From the NCBI GenBank assembly GCA_016210495.1, contig JACQUC010000078.1:1-61181 (forward strand): a DNA stretch of 61,181 nucleotides, read 5' to 3'. The position numbers were made by a program, and so were the translations under genes. Origin of the DNA: Chloroflexota bacterium (GTDB taxonomy: Bacteria > Chloroflexota > FW602-bin22 > JACPRP01). Positions 16,517-24,856 of the stretch are shown here, in pieces; within the stretch, counting starts at the first letter, position 1; the number at the start of each line of letters is the position of its first letter. The notes under the pieces are model-generated. The model saw nothing but the letters and a program-made list of their open reading frames with translations. It had not been told where the DNA came from and ran no database searches.

Positions 16517-18724
16517 ATGACGGAACGGACGGGAATCGAGCCTATGTTCTCTCTTGGCACACCGGGCCAGACCAATAGCGAAAACGCGCCTCGCCTCCGT
16601 CTTTCCAGAAAGACGTTCCTGCTCACTCTAGCAATCGTCCTCGCCGGCGGCCTATCTCTCGGCATGGTGCTTATCTTCCTCGCGGAGCCCGTCGGCGTCA
16701 GCCCCGATCCCGTCGTGGAGCCAGCGGTCCGAAACGGACTCCGGTACTCCGGAGAGGTTGAACCTCCCAACGCGGAGCGCGAAAGGCTCGTCGGCGCCGA
16801 CGTCGCGTCGGTAGTCGACGACGCACCTGTCGAGCAGCTCGAGATTCCGGAGAGGGTAACCGCGGATCCGCGCTTCGCGTTCTTGTTGCTCGGCTACGGT
16901 GGTGGCAGCCACGATGGCGCGAACCTCACCGACTCGATTATGGTCGCCATTGCCGACCCGGCTCAGAAGTCGTTGACGCTGCTCTCCATTCCTCGCGACT
17001 CCTGGGTGCCGTTGCTGTTCGATGGCAAGACCGCCGTTTACAATAGGATCAACACCGCCTACGCTCTGGCCAAGGACCCGAAACTATACCCGAACCGGGT
17101 GGCCCGCTATGCCGGAAAGAACGGCCCGGGAAACCTGTCCGTGGACACTGTGTCTCGGTCGCTGGGCATACCGATCTCTAACTACGTCGGGATCGATTTC
17201 CAGGGCTTTCGCCAGATGATCGATGCGGTCGGCGGTATCGACGTCGACGTGCCCGCAAGCTTTTCCGCCCTTTACCCTGCCAACGACGACCCGTCCATCG
17301 ATCCGAGCTGGATAACCGTGCGCTTCGCGAGGGGCATCGAGCATATGAACGGCGAGCGGGCGATCAGGTTTGCCCGCGCTCGCGAGACCATCGACAACAT
17401 AAGCGAGGGATCGGACTTCGCTCGCGCGCGCCGACAGCGTATCATCATGGAGGCGTTCAAGGCGCGACTGTTCGAGCCGGGCGGTTTGCTCCACTTGCCG
17501 CAGATTCTCGCCATTGCCGCGCGCCGTGTAGACACGGACTATGAAATTGGTGCTGTCGGCCAATTTGCCCAACTGCTCCTCGACTGGAAGAACGTTCAGG
17601 TCTACCAGGCCGCTCTGACCACGGCGAACTACCTGGTCGAAGGCACTGGCTACGGAGGAGCCTACGTGCTGGTTCCTCGCGCCCAGGGCTTCTCGTGGGC
17701 TCAGATTCGGGCCTTCGCCCGCCGGCTGTGGGAGGACCCCGCGACCGGGGTCGCCATGGCGAACACGCAGATCGTCGTCGTGAACAACACAGGTAAGTCG
17801 GGAGCGGCCACGCGTCTCAGCGAGACTCTCGCCAGACTGGGTTACCGAGTCGCGCCGCCCCAGACAGGCACGGTCCGCGCCAAGTCGCGCGTGGTGGATC
17901 GATCCGGCGGCAGGGCCAGGCTGGTGATCGATCAGTTGGGCAGAGACCTCGGGGTTCGCTTCCCCGAGGTGGCCGAGGCGCCGACGGCGAAATCATCAGA
18001 GGAGTTGGTTCTCGAGCTGGGCGCAGACGATGCCGCCGTTGCCGACCTGGAGGTGTCGGTAGACGACGCCGCGCCTTCCAGCAAAGTTGGAATCGTCGAA
18101 TATGGGAGGTGGCTACCGGCCACGCCAACGCCGGCGCCCGAAACCAGTGCCACGCCCTCCGCCATCGCCTCTGGTACGCCTGGTACTCCGCCTCCCGGGA
18201 CAACCGGAACCCCTGGCACGCCCTCGCCGAGGCTGTCCGTAACCCCAGGCACACCCCGTCCCGGTGCCGATGGAACCCCCGGCACGGCGGCTCCATCGGC
18301 GTCTGGGACCTCCGGCACGGCGGTACCAAGAGCCTCCGGCACACCCGGCACACCGGCTCCGAAGCCCTCCGGCACCCCAGGCACACCGGCTCCATCGGCG
18401 TCTGGCAACTCTGGCACTCCGCTTCCAGGCGCAGCCGAGACTCCCGGCGCGCCCACGACGCCCAGTACTCCCGTCGTATCCTACACCCCGGGCTCGGATG
18501 AGTCCGGTTCCAGCCCCATGCCGGATGGCCAGTCCACGGCCACCGTCCCGCCGCTCGGCACAGTCCCGCCCAACGGCACGCCCCCGCCCCAGCGCTCGCC
18601 AACGCCAGCCTCGCCCGTGCCCAACGGCAATGGCGGAACGCCGACTACTGCCAGTCCAACGCAAGCCGCGCCCAAGCCTCCGGCCCCCTCGCCGAGCGCG
18701 ACTCCGACGGCCGCAGGCCCTTGA
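16517..18724 (+). CDS. LytR-CpsA-Psr (LCP) family protein with Pro/Gly/Thr-rich tail
   Basis: A membrane-anchored extracytoplasmic protein of about 735 aa. LCP enzymes attach anionic glycopolymers from lipid carriers to the cell wall. One transmembrane helix (about 33-57) is followed by the LCP domain (about 118-330) with TDSIMVAIADP, SIPRDSWVPL, the catalytic-region arginines in RFARGIEHMNGERAIRFARAR, and a LytR_C domain (about 415-485, TQIVVVNNTGKSGAATRL). From about 534 to the end runs a low-complexity tail of repeats such as GTPGTPAP. Start uncertain: ATG 16517 or 16544, neither with a strong SD. The tail probably spans or exposes the protein on the envelope. Confidence 0.85.
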   Translation: MTERTGIEPMFSLGTPGQTNSENAPRLRLSRKTFLLTLAIVLAGGLSLGMVLIFLAEPVGVSPDPVVEPAVRNGLRYSGEVEPPNAERERLVGADVASVVDDAPVEQLEIPERVTADPRFAFLLLGYGGGSHDGANLTDSIMVAIADPAQKSLTLLSIPRDSWVPLLFDGKTAVYNRINTAYALAKDPKLYPNRVARYAGKNGPGNLSVDTVSRSLGIPISNYVGIDFQGFRQMIDAVGGIDVDVPASFSALYPANDDPSIDPSWITVRFARGIEHMNGERAIRFARARETIDNISEGSDFARARRQRIIMEAFKARLFEPGGLLHLPQILAIAARRVDTDYEIGAVGQFAQLLLDWKNVQVYQAALTTANYLVEGTGYGGAYVLVPRAQGFSWAQIRAFARRLWEDPATGVAMANTQIVVVNNTGKSGAATRLSETLARLGYRVAPPQTGTVRAKSRVVDRSGGRARLVIDQLGRDLGVRFPEVAEAPTAKSSEELVLELGADDAAVADLEVSVDDAAPSSKVGIVEYGRWLPATPTPAPETSATPSAIASGTPGTPPPGTTGTPGTPSPRLSVTPGTPRPGADGTPGTAAPSASGTSGTAVPRASGTPGTPAPKPSGTPGTPAPSASGNSGTPLPGAAETPGAPTTPSTPVVSYTPGSDESGSSPMPDGQSTATVPPLGTVPPNGTPPPQRSPTPASPVPNGNGGTPTTASPTQAAPKPPAPSPSATPTAAGP

Positions 18725-18931
18725 CAGCGCGCCACCAGGAACGAAAACTCAGCATCTGCGAAATCCCCTAATCTGCTTAATCTGCGGTTCAGACCATTTG
18801 CGGTTGACGAATCTTCGTGCTAAGCTGTCTGCCTTCTTTCAGGGCACTTGCCAAAGAGGAGTCCCAGCGGTATCATAGCTGCGCGGAATTCGTCAACGCA
18901 CTTCGGCAGGCGACTCGCGGGGAGGGGTGAG
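18725..18931. other. Spacer with 41-bp repeat copy
   Basis: Carries repeat copy B (18755-18795) and its extension CGTGCTAAGCT. The remainder shows no gene, apart from GGAGGGGTGAG just before the phosphatase start. Confidence 0.5.
18755..18795. repeat. 41-bp dispersed repeat, copy B
   Basis: Starts TCTGCGAAATCCCCTAAT and ends CTGCGGTTCAGACC. It differs from copy A (3063-3103) at only two positions over 41, 15.7 kb apart. Confidence 0.8.
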
Positions 18932-20533
18932 ATGGGAAGCAGAGAGGAATCCGGGGACACTGTGAGGCTGCGTCGGCCGGTGATCCAGGCTCTTGCCGTC
19001 GACGTGGGCGTCGCCACGGACAGCGGCGGGCGCGAGGAGAACGAGGACGCGTTTCTGGTCGAGCCGGTGGGTTCTTTGACTGCCAGGCTCAGGGGCGTTC
19101 TCTGCGTGGTGGCGGATGGCATGGGAGGCCACGCCGCCGGCGAGGTGGCCAGCCAGATGGCGGTTAGGACCGTACGCTCCCGTTTCTACCAGACCGCCAA
19201 CATCTCCGTGGCCGAAGCCCTGCGCGAAGCCGTCGAAGTCGCCAACGGCGAGGTCTTTCAGGAGGCCAGGCGTCGCCCCGATCGGTCGGGAATGGGGTGT
19301 ACGCTTACGGCAGCCGTGGTGCACGGCAACAGTCTGGTCATCGGCCACGTCGGCGACAGCCGCGCCTACCTCATTCGACGCGACGCCATCGCGCAGATCA
19401 CATCCGATCATTCGCTGGTGGCCGAGCAGGTCACCGCGGGAATCCTGACGCCGGAGCAGGCGCAGAGCCACCCGCAGCGCAACGTCATCCTTCGCGCCCT
19501 GGGGCAAAACCCGACGGTAAAAGTTGACATAATCGAGGAAAACCTGGAACCGGGCGACGTCGTCCTGCTGTGCACGGACGGCCTCAACGATATCCTCACC
19601 AACGAGGAGATCGGCCTGAACGGCAGCCAGGTGCCGCCCCAGAAGGCGGCGCGGCGACTCATCGCCCTTGCCAAGGAAAAGGGCGCCCGCCGTGACGCCG
19701 GCCTAGCGGACGAGCGCGGGTCGCTCGACAATATCACCGTGGCGGTTCTGCGCGTGCCGGGAGGTTCTTCACCCGGCTGGCGTAGGCCAACTCGACTCTG
19801 GCTACCGGCCATAGCCGCCATCGCCGCCATCGGCCTCACCACGTATCTGCTGGCATCCGCGATCTTCGGCCGGCCGGCCGAAAATGGCACTCGGGCGGAA
19901 CTCCCTGCGGTCATCGCGTCATCGCCCCCGACCGTGTCCTCCCTTAGCGCCCAGCCCACGGCCCAGCAAGTCGCAGCCTCTTTGCCCACGCCCACTCAAA
20001 CCCAGGCAATAAAAGAGTTCCTTTGGGTATTTGAGGATGACACAAACTTGCGCCCGGACCCGACTACCAAACGCGACCCGTTGGGCACTCCTCTGAGATG
20101 CGGCGAGAAGCTGGAGAAGCTCGGCGTCGAGCGGGGCGAGCTCGTCCCCAAATTCGCGAAAGACACGTGGTTCAGAGTTTCGACTTTGGACGGGAGGACA
20201 GGCTACATCTTAGAGGTCCTTGTGACCACGCAAGACAACTCGGCGAAGTGCAAGGCTGCCGCAACACCACCGCCAGCCGCGGCGAAGCCGACTGCTCAGC
20301 CCACCCCTAGCCCGAAGCCGACGACAACTTCGACGCCGGTCCAGTCTCGTCCGCCCACCACTCCCGTTGCCACGTCTCCGCCCGCTGGCTCGCCCGTCGG
20401 TGCCAGCCAAACCATTACCTCGACTCGCGTGCCGACTCCGACCCAAAGCGTGGCGCCCTCGCCAACCCCGCCCCGGACCGGTACTCCGACCACTGCGGGC
20501 TATACGCCGGTCACCCCGTCAGCCAGCCCGTAG
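18932..20533 (+). CDS. PP2C-type Ser/Thr phosphatase with membrane anchor and external SH3-like region
   Basis: About 533 aa. An N-terminal cytosolic PP2C domain (about 15-265) carries the metal motifs EENEDAF, VADGMGGHAAGE, GDSRAYLIR, CTDGLNDIL and DNITVAVL. One transmembrane helix (about 289-312) leads to an external part with an SH3b-like module (FLWVFEDDTNLRPDP to GRTGYILEVLV, about 361-430) and a Pro/Thr/Ser-rich tail. It likely reverses phosphorylation by Hanks-type kinases (none in this window) in response to envelope cues. ATG at 18932 has GGAGGGGTGAG directly before it. It shares orientation and tail style with the LCP gene upstream. Confidence 0.9.
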   Translation: MGSREESGDTVRLRRPVIQALAVDVGVATDSGGREENEDAFLVEPVGSLTARLRGVLCVVADGMGGHAAGEVASQMAVRTVRSRFYQTANISVAEALREAVEVANGEVFQEARRRPDRSGMGCTLTAAVVHGNSLVIGHVGDSRAYLIRRDAIAQITSDHSLVAEQVTAGILTPEQAQSHPQRNVILRALGQNPTVKVDIIEENLEPGDVVLLCTDGLNDILTNEEIGLNGSQVPPQKAARRLIALAKEKGARRDAGLADERGSLDNITVAVLRVPGGSSPGWRRPTRLWLPAIAAIAAIGLTTYLLASAIFGRPAENGTRAELPAVIASSPPTVSSLSAQPTAQQVAASLPTPTQTQAIKEFLWVFEDDTNLRPDPTTKRDPLGTPLRCGEKLEKLGVERGELVPKFAKDTWFRVSTLDGRTGYILEVLVTTQDNSAKCKAAATPPPAAAKPTAQPTPSPKPTTTSTPVQSRPPTTPVATSPPAGSPVGASQTITSTRVPTPTQSVAPSPTPPRTGTPTTAGYTPVTPSASP

Positions 20534-20549
20534 TGATCTCGTCTACGGC

Positions 20550-20703
20550 CTAGCGCATGATTAGGCAACGTTTGCGGCGACGTCTCGTAGGGGTCCTTCC
20601 CTCGTTTCCTTTTCTAACGAGGGAAGGACGTGGTTGCCTTGTCGCTACCAGGTCATCCGCCTAAGGCGGACATTTCCGACGATGCTCCCTGCGAGCGCAC
20701 TAG
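20550..20703. mobile_element. MITE-like element, copy 2 (154 bp)
   Basis: Begins CTAGCGCATGATTAGGCAAC and ends GCGAGCGCACTAG. The interior matches copy 1 but has an extra perfect 14-bp inverted repeat (GTCCTTCCCTCGTT 20593-20606 with its complement 20616-20629) and a TCCGCCTAAGGCGGA palindrome (20656-20670). No ORF. Terminal repeats here are 6 of 7 matching. Confidence 0.7.
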
Positions 20704-20725
20704 CACTGGCGGTCCTCTCCACGTC

Positions 20726-21103
20726 TCACCCCATGTTTCTGCCCCAGCTATCGCAGAGTGTGCTGGGGCTTCGACCTGTACAGCCATGCGGGCCGTCGGG
20801 GCCAATCCTGCCGAAGAAATCCGTGATATCAAAATAGAGGACGTGCCCGCTCCCGTCCGCCAGCCTTATCTCGATCCTGTCGTAGTATCGCCCGCCGATG
20901 ACGTGCAGAGATTGCGACTCCAACTGCAAGTCCACGCCGCGCCGCCCGAACCTCTTCTCCAGGTACTGATATTCGGCGTGAACCCCGACTATCTCGTTGG
21001 GGGCGCCCACGATCCGGATCGCCCGCTCCGGGGTTTCGCCAGGACCACCCTCGAATCGCACCGCATCCCGCTCGTCCCGCCCCGGTAGATCAAACGTTCC
21101 CAC
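20726..21103 (-). CDS. Conserved-looking hypothetical protein
   Basis: About 125 aa, starting MGTFDLPGRDERDAVRFE. It is beta-rich with alternating charged residues (ERAIRIVGAPNEIVGVHAEY, GGRYYDRIEIRLADGSGH) and a C-terminal HVLYFDITDFFGRIGPDG. No recognised family or membrane segment. GTG at 21103 begins 1 bp after the beta-lactamase-like stop with GAGGAGG upstream, so the two genes are translationally linked. The last 20 residues adjoin a MITE end and look less conserved. Confidence 0.6.
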   Translation of the reverse strand: MGTFDLPGRDERDAVRFEGGPGETPERAIRIVGAPNEIVGVHAEYQYLEKRFGRRGVDLQLESQSLHVIGGRYYDRIEIRLADGSGHVLYFDITDFFGRIGPDGPHGCTGRSPSTLCDSWGRNMG

Positions 21104-21104
21104 G

Positions 21105-21968
21105 TTACTCCTCCTCGTCGGCGTCCGCAAAGCCCTCGCTGACCACGTACTCGTACACCTGCGCAGCCAAACCCGCCATACTGTCACGCACCAGCGCGTA
21201 ATCCGTTGCGCCATCCGTCAGCATAACCAGCACCAACGGCCCGTCGGGGGTGTAAACGATCCCCGCGTCGTGATACACGCCCGGCAGGTTGCCTGTTTTG
21301 TGGGCGACGGGTGTCCCCGGCGGAAGCCACGCCGGAATCCGGTCGTTCACCCGCTGGCGCAGCAGCCTGGCGATCATCTCCTGGCTGGCCTCGGCGTCGA
21401 CCGCCTCCAACCGCGCCAGCGTCTCGAAGAACCGCAGCATGTCCCTGGCGCTGGTCGTCGAGTCGGTGGCCACCACCGTGTGCTCGAGGCCTAGCTCGCT
21501 CGTCGACCTGTTGACGTTGTAGTAGCCAAGCCTATCGAGCAACGCCACGGCGGAGGCGTTGTCGCTCAAGGTGATCATCAGCTCCAGCGCCTGCTCGACG
21601 GTCAGCGATTCGCCAACCTCCACCGGACTGCTGCCGAAGGCCAGCTCCACGTGCTGCTCGGTGATCACCAGTTGCTCGGCGAAAGACAGCAGTCCCATCG
21701 ACCTCTGTCGGTATGCCTCGTACAGCGCCGGTAGCTTCAGCAGGCTCGCTGCCTCCACGCTCCTGTCGGCGTTCCAATAGGCAGCTCTGCCCGTCGGCAG
21801 GTGCTTAATGGCGACACCGAAGGTCGCCACCTCCGGTCCCGGGACGCTTTTGCATATCAAGCGCACCAGCGCCGGATCGACCTCTTCGTCCTCGCTGGAA
21901 GGCCAGTCGGCGGCAGCCACCTGAGTTGTCAGTTGCCAGATCAGCACGAATAGCAACAGCTTGCGCAT
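21105..21968 (-). CDS. Exported class A beta-lactamase-fold serine hydrolase
   Basis: A 287-aa protein with a signal peptide (RKLLLFVLIWQLTTQVAA). The three penicilloyl-serine motifs are present in order: SLLK (nucleophile Ser, about residue 73), SDN in LSDNASAVALL (about 136), and HKTGNLPG (about 220). ATG is preceded by AAAGGGG. It probably acts outside the membrane on a beta-lactam or a cell-wall peptide. A true lactamase would need Glu166, which I cannot place confidently, so it may be a DD-peptidase-like relative. Confidence 0.8.
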   Translation of the reverse strand: MRKLLLFVLIWQLTTQVAAADWPSSEDEEVDPALVRLICKSVPGPEVATFGVAIKHLPTGRAAYWNADRSVEAASLLKLPALYEAYRQRSMGLLSFAEQLVITEQHVELAFGSSPVEVGESLTVEQALELMITLSDNASAVALLDRLGYYNVNRSTSELGLEHTVVATDSTTSARDMLRFFETLARLEAVDAEASQEMIARLLRQRVNDRIPAWLPPGTPVAHKTGNLPGVYHDAGIVYTPDGPLVLVMLTDGATDYALVRDSMAGLAAQVYEYVVSEGFADADEEE

Positions 21969-22461
21969 ACGGTGCCCCTTTGTCAGATGCTAGCTTGGCC
22001 TCGCTGACACTACCTTATCACACTTGCTCCCACAGAATGCGTGCCATCAACCCGCCGTACAAACCAAAAAAGGCGCCCGCCTTCCAGACGCCTCCGCCAT
22101 CTCATTCCACCCCATCCACCCCGCCTGCCCAACTCGCAAGAGGCCGGCGACGGATGGCACCCGACAATATTAGCACCCGAGTGCCTTGCAGTCAACATCT
22201 CATTACCTACCCAAATCCGTGGATTCCCTCGTGAGGGTTCACCCGTTGGGTGAAGGTTTGAGCACGAATCCACGGATTCAGGACCTACACCCCATGCTCT
22301 ATAGGTCTACTCGTCACCCACCGCCCGGCGCTGCTTTTACCATAGGCCTTTTTTAGGCCCAAAAATGAAGCTATCGAACGATGGTTGCCGGACTGCCGGG
22401 AGCATACTATGTGAGTGTGATGAGCCCTGCCAGATTCCGTCCCGGCAAAGGGGGTGATGAT
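21969..22461. other. 493-bp divergent intergenic region
   Basis: Between the divergent lactamase-like and cytochrome genes. It contains the nested inverted repeat at 22214-22278. Otherwise no gene of quality, no tRNA and no clear promoter pair was seen. The open frame from 22381 to the cytochrome start carries no family features. Confidence 0.4.
22214..22278. repeat. Nested inverted repeat (cruciform-capable)
   Basis: Outer arms AATCCGTGGATTC (22214-22226) and GAATCCACGGATT (22266-22278) are perfect 13-bp complements. Within the loop is TTCACCC-GTT-GGGTGAA (22238-22254). It lies between divergent promoters. Confidence 0.75.
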
Positions 22462-23688
22462 ATGCGTTTGCGAATTATCGCGGGGGGGTTGGTGTTGCTG
22501 GCGCTGGCCCTTCTTGGCGGCTACCTGCTGATGCCGGCGCCATCCTACGGCGCGCAGACTGGCGGGGCGGGCGCCCCAATTACCCGAGCTGAGCCATTCC
22601 CTCAGCCAGGGGCGCTCGCCCCGATACAACATAACGAAAGCAAAGTATCGGGGCCCGCCCCGAGACAGCACAACGAAAGCAAAGTATCGGCGCCCAGCCC
22701 CGACGATGCCACCTGCCTCGCCTGCCACAACAATCCCCGCCTTTTGATAACCCTGGGCGATGGCCAGCAACTGACGCTTCACGTCGATCCCGCCGAGTAC
22801 GCCGCATCGGTTCACGCCGGCAAGCTCGGGTGTCAAAGCTGCCACGGCGAAAAGACCGGCTATCCGCACCAGCCGACAAAAGCCGCCGACGTCAGGGCCT
22901 ACGCGTCCGGAATGTCCGGCGCGTGCAGCAACTGCCATCAAGGCGTCGCCGACCTCTACCGTTCCAGCGTCCACGGGGCTGCCGTTATGTCCGGCAACTC
23001 CAAGGCGCCACTGTGTGTCGATTGCCATTCGGCGCATTCGGTCAAGCGGGCGTTCTCGCTCGTCCAGTCCACCACCTGTGCCAAGTGCCACGTCGCCGTC
23101 ACCGACACTTACGAGACCAGTGTCCACGGCAAGCTGGTCTCCGCGGGAAGAATCGACGCGGCTACCTGCGTCGACTGCCACACCAACACGCGCTCGACCC
23201 ACGGGTTACAGGCTGTTGCCGCCCCTGGCTCCGTCCTGTCGGCCAAACACGTCCCCGAAACCTGCGGGCGATGTCACACCAGGGCGCTGGAAACCTACGA
23301 GTCCACCATCCACGGTAAGGCCGTCAGGTTGGGAGTGGCGGCCAATGCGCCTACCTGCGTCGACTGCCACGGTGCCTATGGCGTGCAAAGAGTACACGGC
23401 GCGGAGGCGCCCGTCACCAAGGCTAAGCTAGCCGAAACTTGCGCCAAGTGCCACCCCGGCGCCAGTGAGAACTTCCTCAGCGGTTGGATGGGCCACGAGG
23501 AGGCCTCGCCCTCCTGGTTCCCGATGGTCTTCATCACGGAGCGCTTCCTGTTCTTTTTGACTACATCCGTGGTTGCCTTCGGCATCGTCCACGTGGAGCT
23601 CGACATTCTCCGCTGGGTGGTCAATCGCAGGAAAAAGGCTGGACAGAAAAAAGAGGAGGAGAACGAGAGTGAGCACCAGGATCGATAA
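22462..23688 (+). CDS. Nonaheme c-type cytochrome, membrane-anchored
   Basis: A protein of about 408 aa with nine CxxCH haem-binding motifs (CLACH, CQSCH, CSNCH, CVDCH, CAKCH, CVDCH, CGRCH, CVDCH, CAKCH). It has an N-terminal signal or anchor (residues 5-25) and a C-terminal transmembrane helix (about 355-385, FLFFLTTSVVAFGIVHVELD) followed by a basic/acidic tail. The architecture suggests an extracytoplasmic electron-transfer protein of the multihaem NrfB/DmsE/NapC-related kind. ATG 22462 follows GGGGGTGATG. A 20-bp overlap with the next gene makes a two-subunit cytochrome c/b module likely. The linker between anchor and first haem holds a duplicated HNESKVS segment made of a hairpin repeat. 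Confidence 0.88.
   Translation: MRLRIIAGGLVLLALALLGGYLLMPAPSYGAQTGGAGAPITRAEPFPQPGALAPIQHNESKVSGPAPRQHNESKVSAPSPDDATCLACHNNPRLLITLGDGQQLTLHVDPAEYAASVHAGKLGCQSCHGEKTGYPHQPTKAADVRAYASGMSGACSNCHQGVADLYRSSVHGAAVMSGNSKAPLCVDCHSAHSVKRAFSLVQSTTCAKCHVAVTDTYETSVHGKLVSAGRIDAATCVDCHTNTRSTHGLQAVAAPGSVLSAKHVPETCGRCHTRALETYESTIHGKAVRLGVAANAPTCVDCHGAYGVQRVHGAEAPVTKAKLAETCAKCHPGASENFLSGWMGHEEASPSWFPMVFITERFLFFLTTSVVAFGIVHVELDILRWVVNRRKKAGQKKEEENESEHQDR
22618..22654 (+). repeat. In-gene hairpin repeat in the cytochrome linker
   Basis: GCCCCGATAC (22618-22627) pairs perfectly with GTATCGGGGC (22645-22654). The loop AACATAACGAAAGCAAA is repeated almost exactly at about 22669-22686, followed by GTATCGG. The unit is in frame and encodes the doubled HNESKVS. 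Confidence 0.75.
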
Positions 23689-24694
23689 CCCACGAATACA
23701 GGACACTCCGCAAGGCTCCCCAACAGCTTCGCGAGACTCGACGGGCCAGCTCCCACGCCTGGGCCTGGCCTTGCTGCTACCGATTCTGAAGCGGATGATC
23801 GATTCCCTGTTCCGCATCCGATTGGCCCCGGTGGCCGAGACAGCCGCTGTCGTGGACACGGCGCCGCCGCTCGTCCAAGCGCAGGCATTAGCAACCAGGA
23901 TGAAAGAGGAGCAGGTTGTCCGCTTCGACGTCCACCAGAGGATTCAGCACATCCTGATGATGTCGACTTTCCTCACGCTGGCGTTCACCGGCCTGCCCCA
24001 GAAGTTTCACAGCGTGCCTATCAGCGAGTGGCTGATCGCCGCCCTGGGCGGCCTCGAGATGACGCAGAACATCCATCACTTTGCCGCCTGGGTCATGATT
24101 TTCGACTGTTTTTACCACGGCGGCTACATCGCCTACACCGTCGCCGTCAAGCGGCGGTTGACCCCGCTGCAGATGATCCCAAGCATCAAAGATTTCCGCG
24201 ATGCCGCGCAGATGTTCTCGTACTTCCTGGGGCTAAGCCGCCAGAAGCCCCGGTTCGACCGGTTCAGCTACCTCGAGAAGTTCGACTACTGGGCGGTCTT
24301 TTGGGGCATCGCCATCATCGGCGGCTCGGGGCTGGTCCTGATGCTTCCGGTGCTGGTCAGCAAAGTGCTTCCTGGCCAGATCATCCCGGTGGCTTTGGCG
24401 GCCCACAGCGACGAGGCCGTGCTCGCTGTCGGGTGGATTTTCGTCGTCCATTTCTTCTATGCGCACCTCGTCCCGCACATCTTCCCATTCAACAGCTCGA
24501 TTTTCACGGGCCGGGTGCCAAAAAGCAGGTACAAAGAAGAACATCCACTGGAGTGGGAACGGATAGAGGCTGCCGCAAAGAGGGCATTACCTCAGATCGC
24601 GACCGAATCTGAACGAAACTCTGCACCGGTCCCCCCGGCGCCCACCGGCGTTGCCAACGTGGACCCGCGCGATGTGCTGGTGGTGGGGGATTGA
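23669..24694 (+). CDS. Cytochrome b-type membrane subunit (b561/FdnI-like)
   Basis: About 341 aa with an N-terminal cytosolic region and four to five membrane helices (HILMMSTFLTLAFTGLPQ, HHFAAWVMIFDCFYHGGYI, VFWGIAIIGGSGLVLMLPVL, AVGWIFVVHFFYAHLVPH). Histidines in VHQRIQH, IHHF, HSDE and HLVPH are suitable haem b ligands, as in NarI/FdnI/HybB-like diheme quinol oxidoreductase subunits. GTG 23669 has GAGGAGGAG upstream and overlaps the cytochrome c gene by 20 bp. The pair would pass electrons between the quinone pool and the nonaheme cytochrome. The terminal acceptor or donor is unknown. Confidence 0.85.
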   Translation: MSTRIDNPRIQDTPQGSPTASRDSTGQLPRLGLALLLPILKRMIDSLFRIRLAPVAETAAVVDTAPPLVQAQALATRMKEEQVVRFDVHQRIQHILMMSTFLTLAFTGLPQKFHSVPISEWLIAALGGLEMTQNIHHFAAWVMIFDCFYHGGYIAYTVAVKRRLTPLQMIPSIKDFRDAAQMFSYFLGLSRQKPRFDRFSYLEKFDYWAVFWGIAIIGGSGLVLMLPVLVSKVLPGQIIPVALAAHSDEAVLAVGWIFVVHFFYAHLVPHIFPFNSSIFTGRVPKSRYKEEHPLEWERIEAAAKRALPQIATESERNSAPVPPAPTGVANVDPRDVLVVGD

Positions 24695-24704
24695 CGACCA
24701 CAAA

Positions 24705-24799
24705 CGTAGGGGCGCGGTTTCCGCGCCCTCCCAGCCTCTGACATAAAGATATGGCCTTCGCCACAAGCGTAGGGGCGCGGTCTCCGCGCCCTACCAGCC
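24705..24799. repeat. Two tandem GTAGGGGCGCGG hairpin repeats
   Basis: Units at 24705-24736 and 24768-24799: CGTAGGGGCGCGG-T(T/C)T-CCGCGCCC then T(C/A)CCAGCC. The two copies differ at 2-3 positions and are 63 bp apart. They separate convergent genes and could double as terminators. Confidence 0.85.
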
Positions 24800-24856
24800 C
24801 CAAGGACGAGGTTGCGGTTGCCGCATTCTCGTCTTCTTATCAGACAAACGAAGTCC

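Noticed and set aside
17817..18602. Long minus-strand frames over the LCP tail
   Set aside because: Generated by the Pro/Gly/Thr-rich repeats; compositionally biased and without a start signal.
20726..21214. Longer 162-aa version of the hypothetical gene
   Set aside because: The upstream part overlaps the beta-lactamase-like gene; the GTG at 21103 with GAGGAGG is a much better start.
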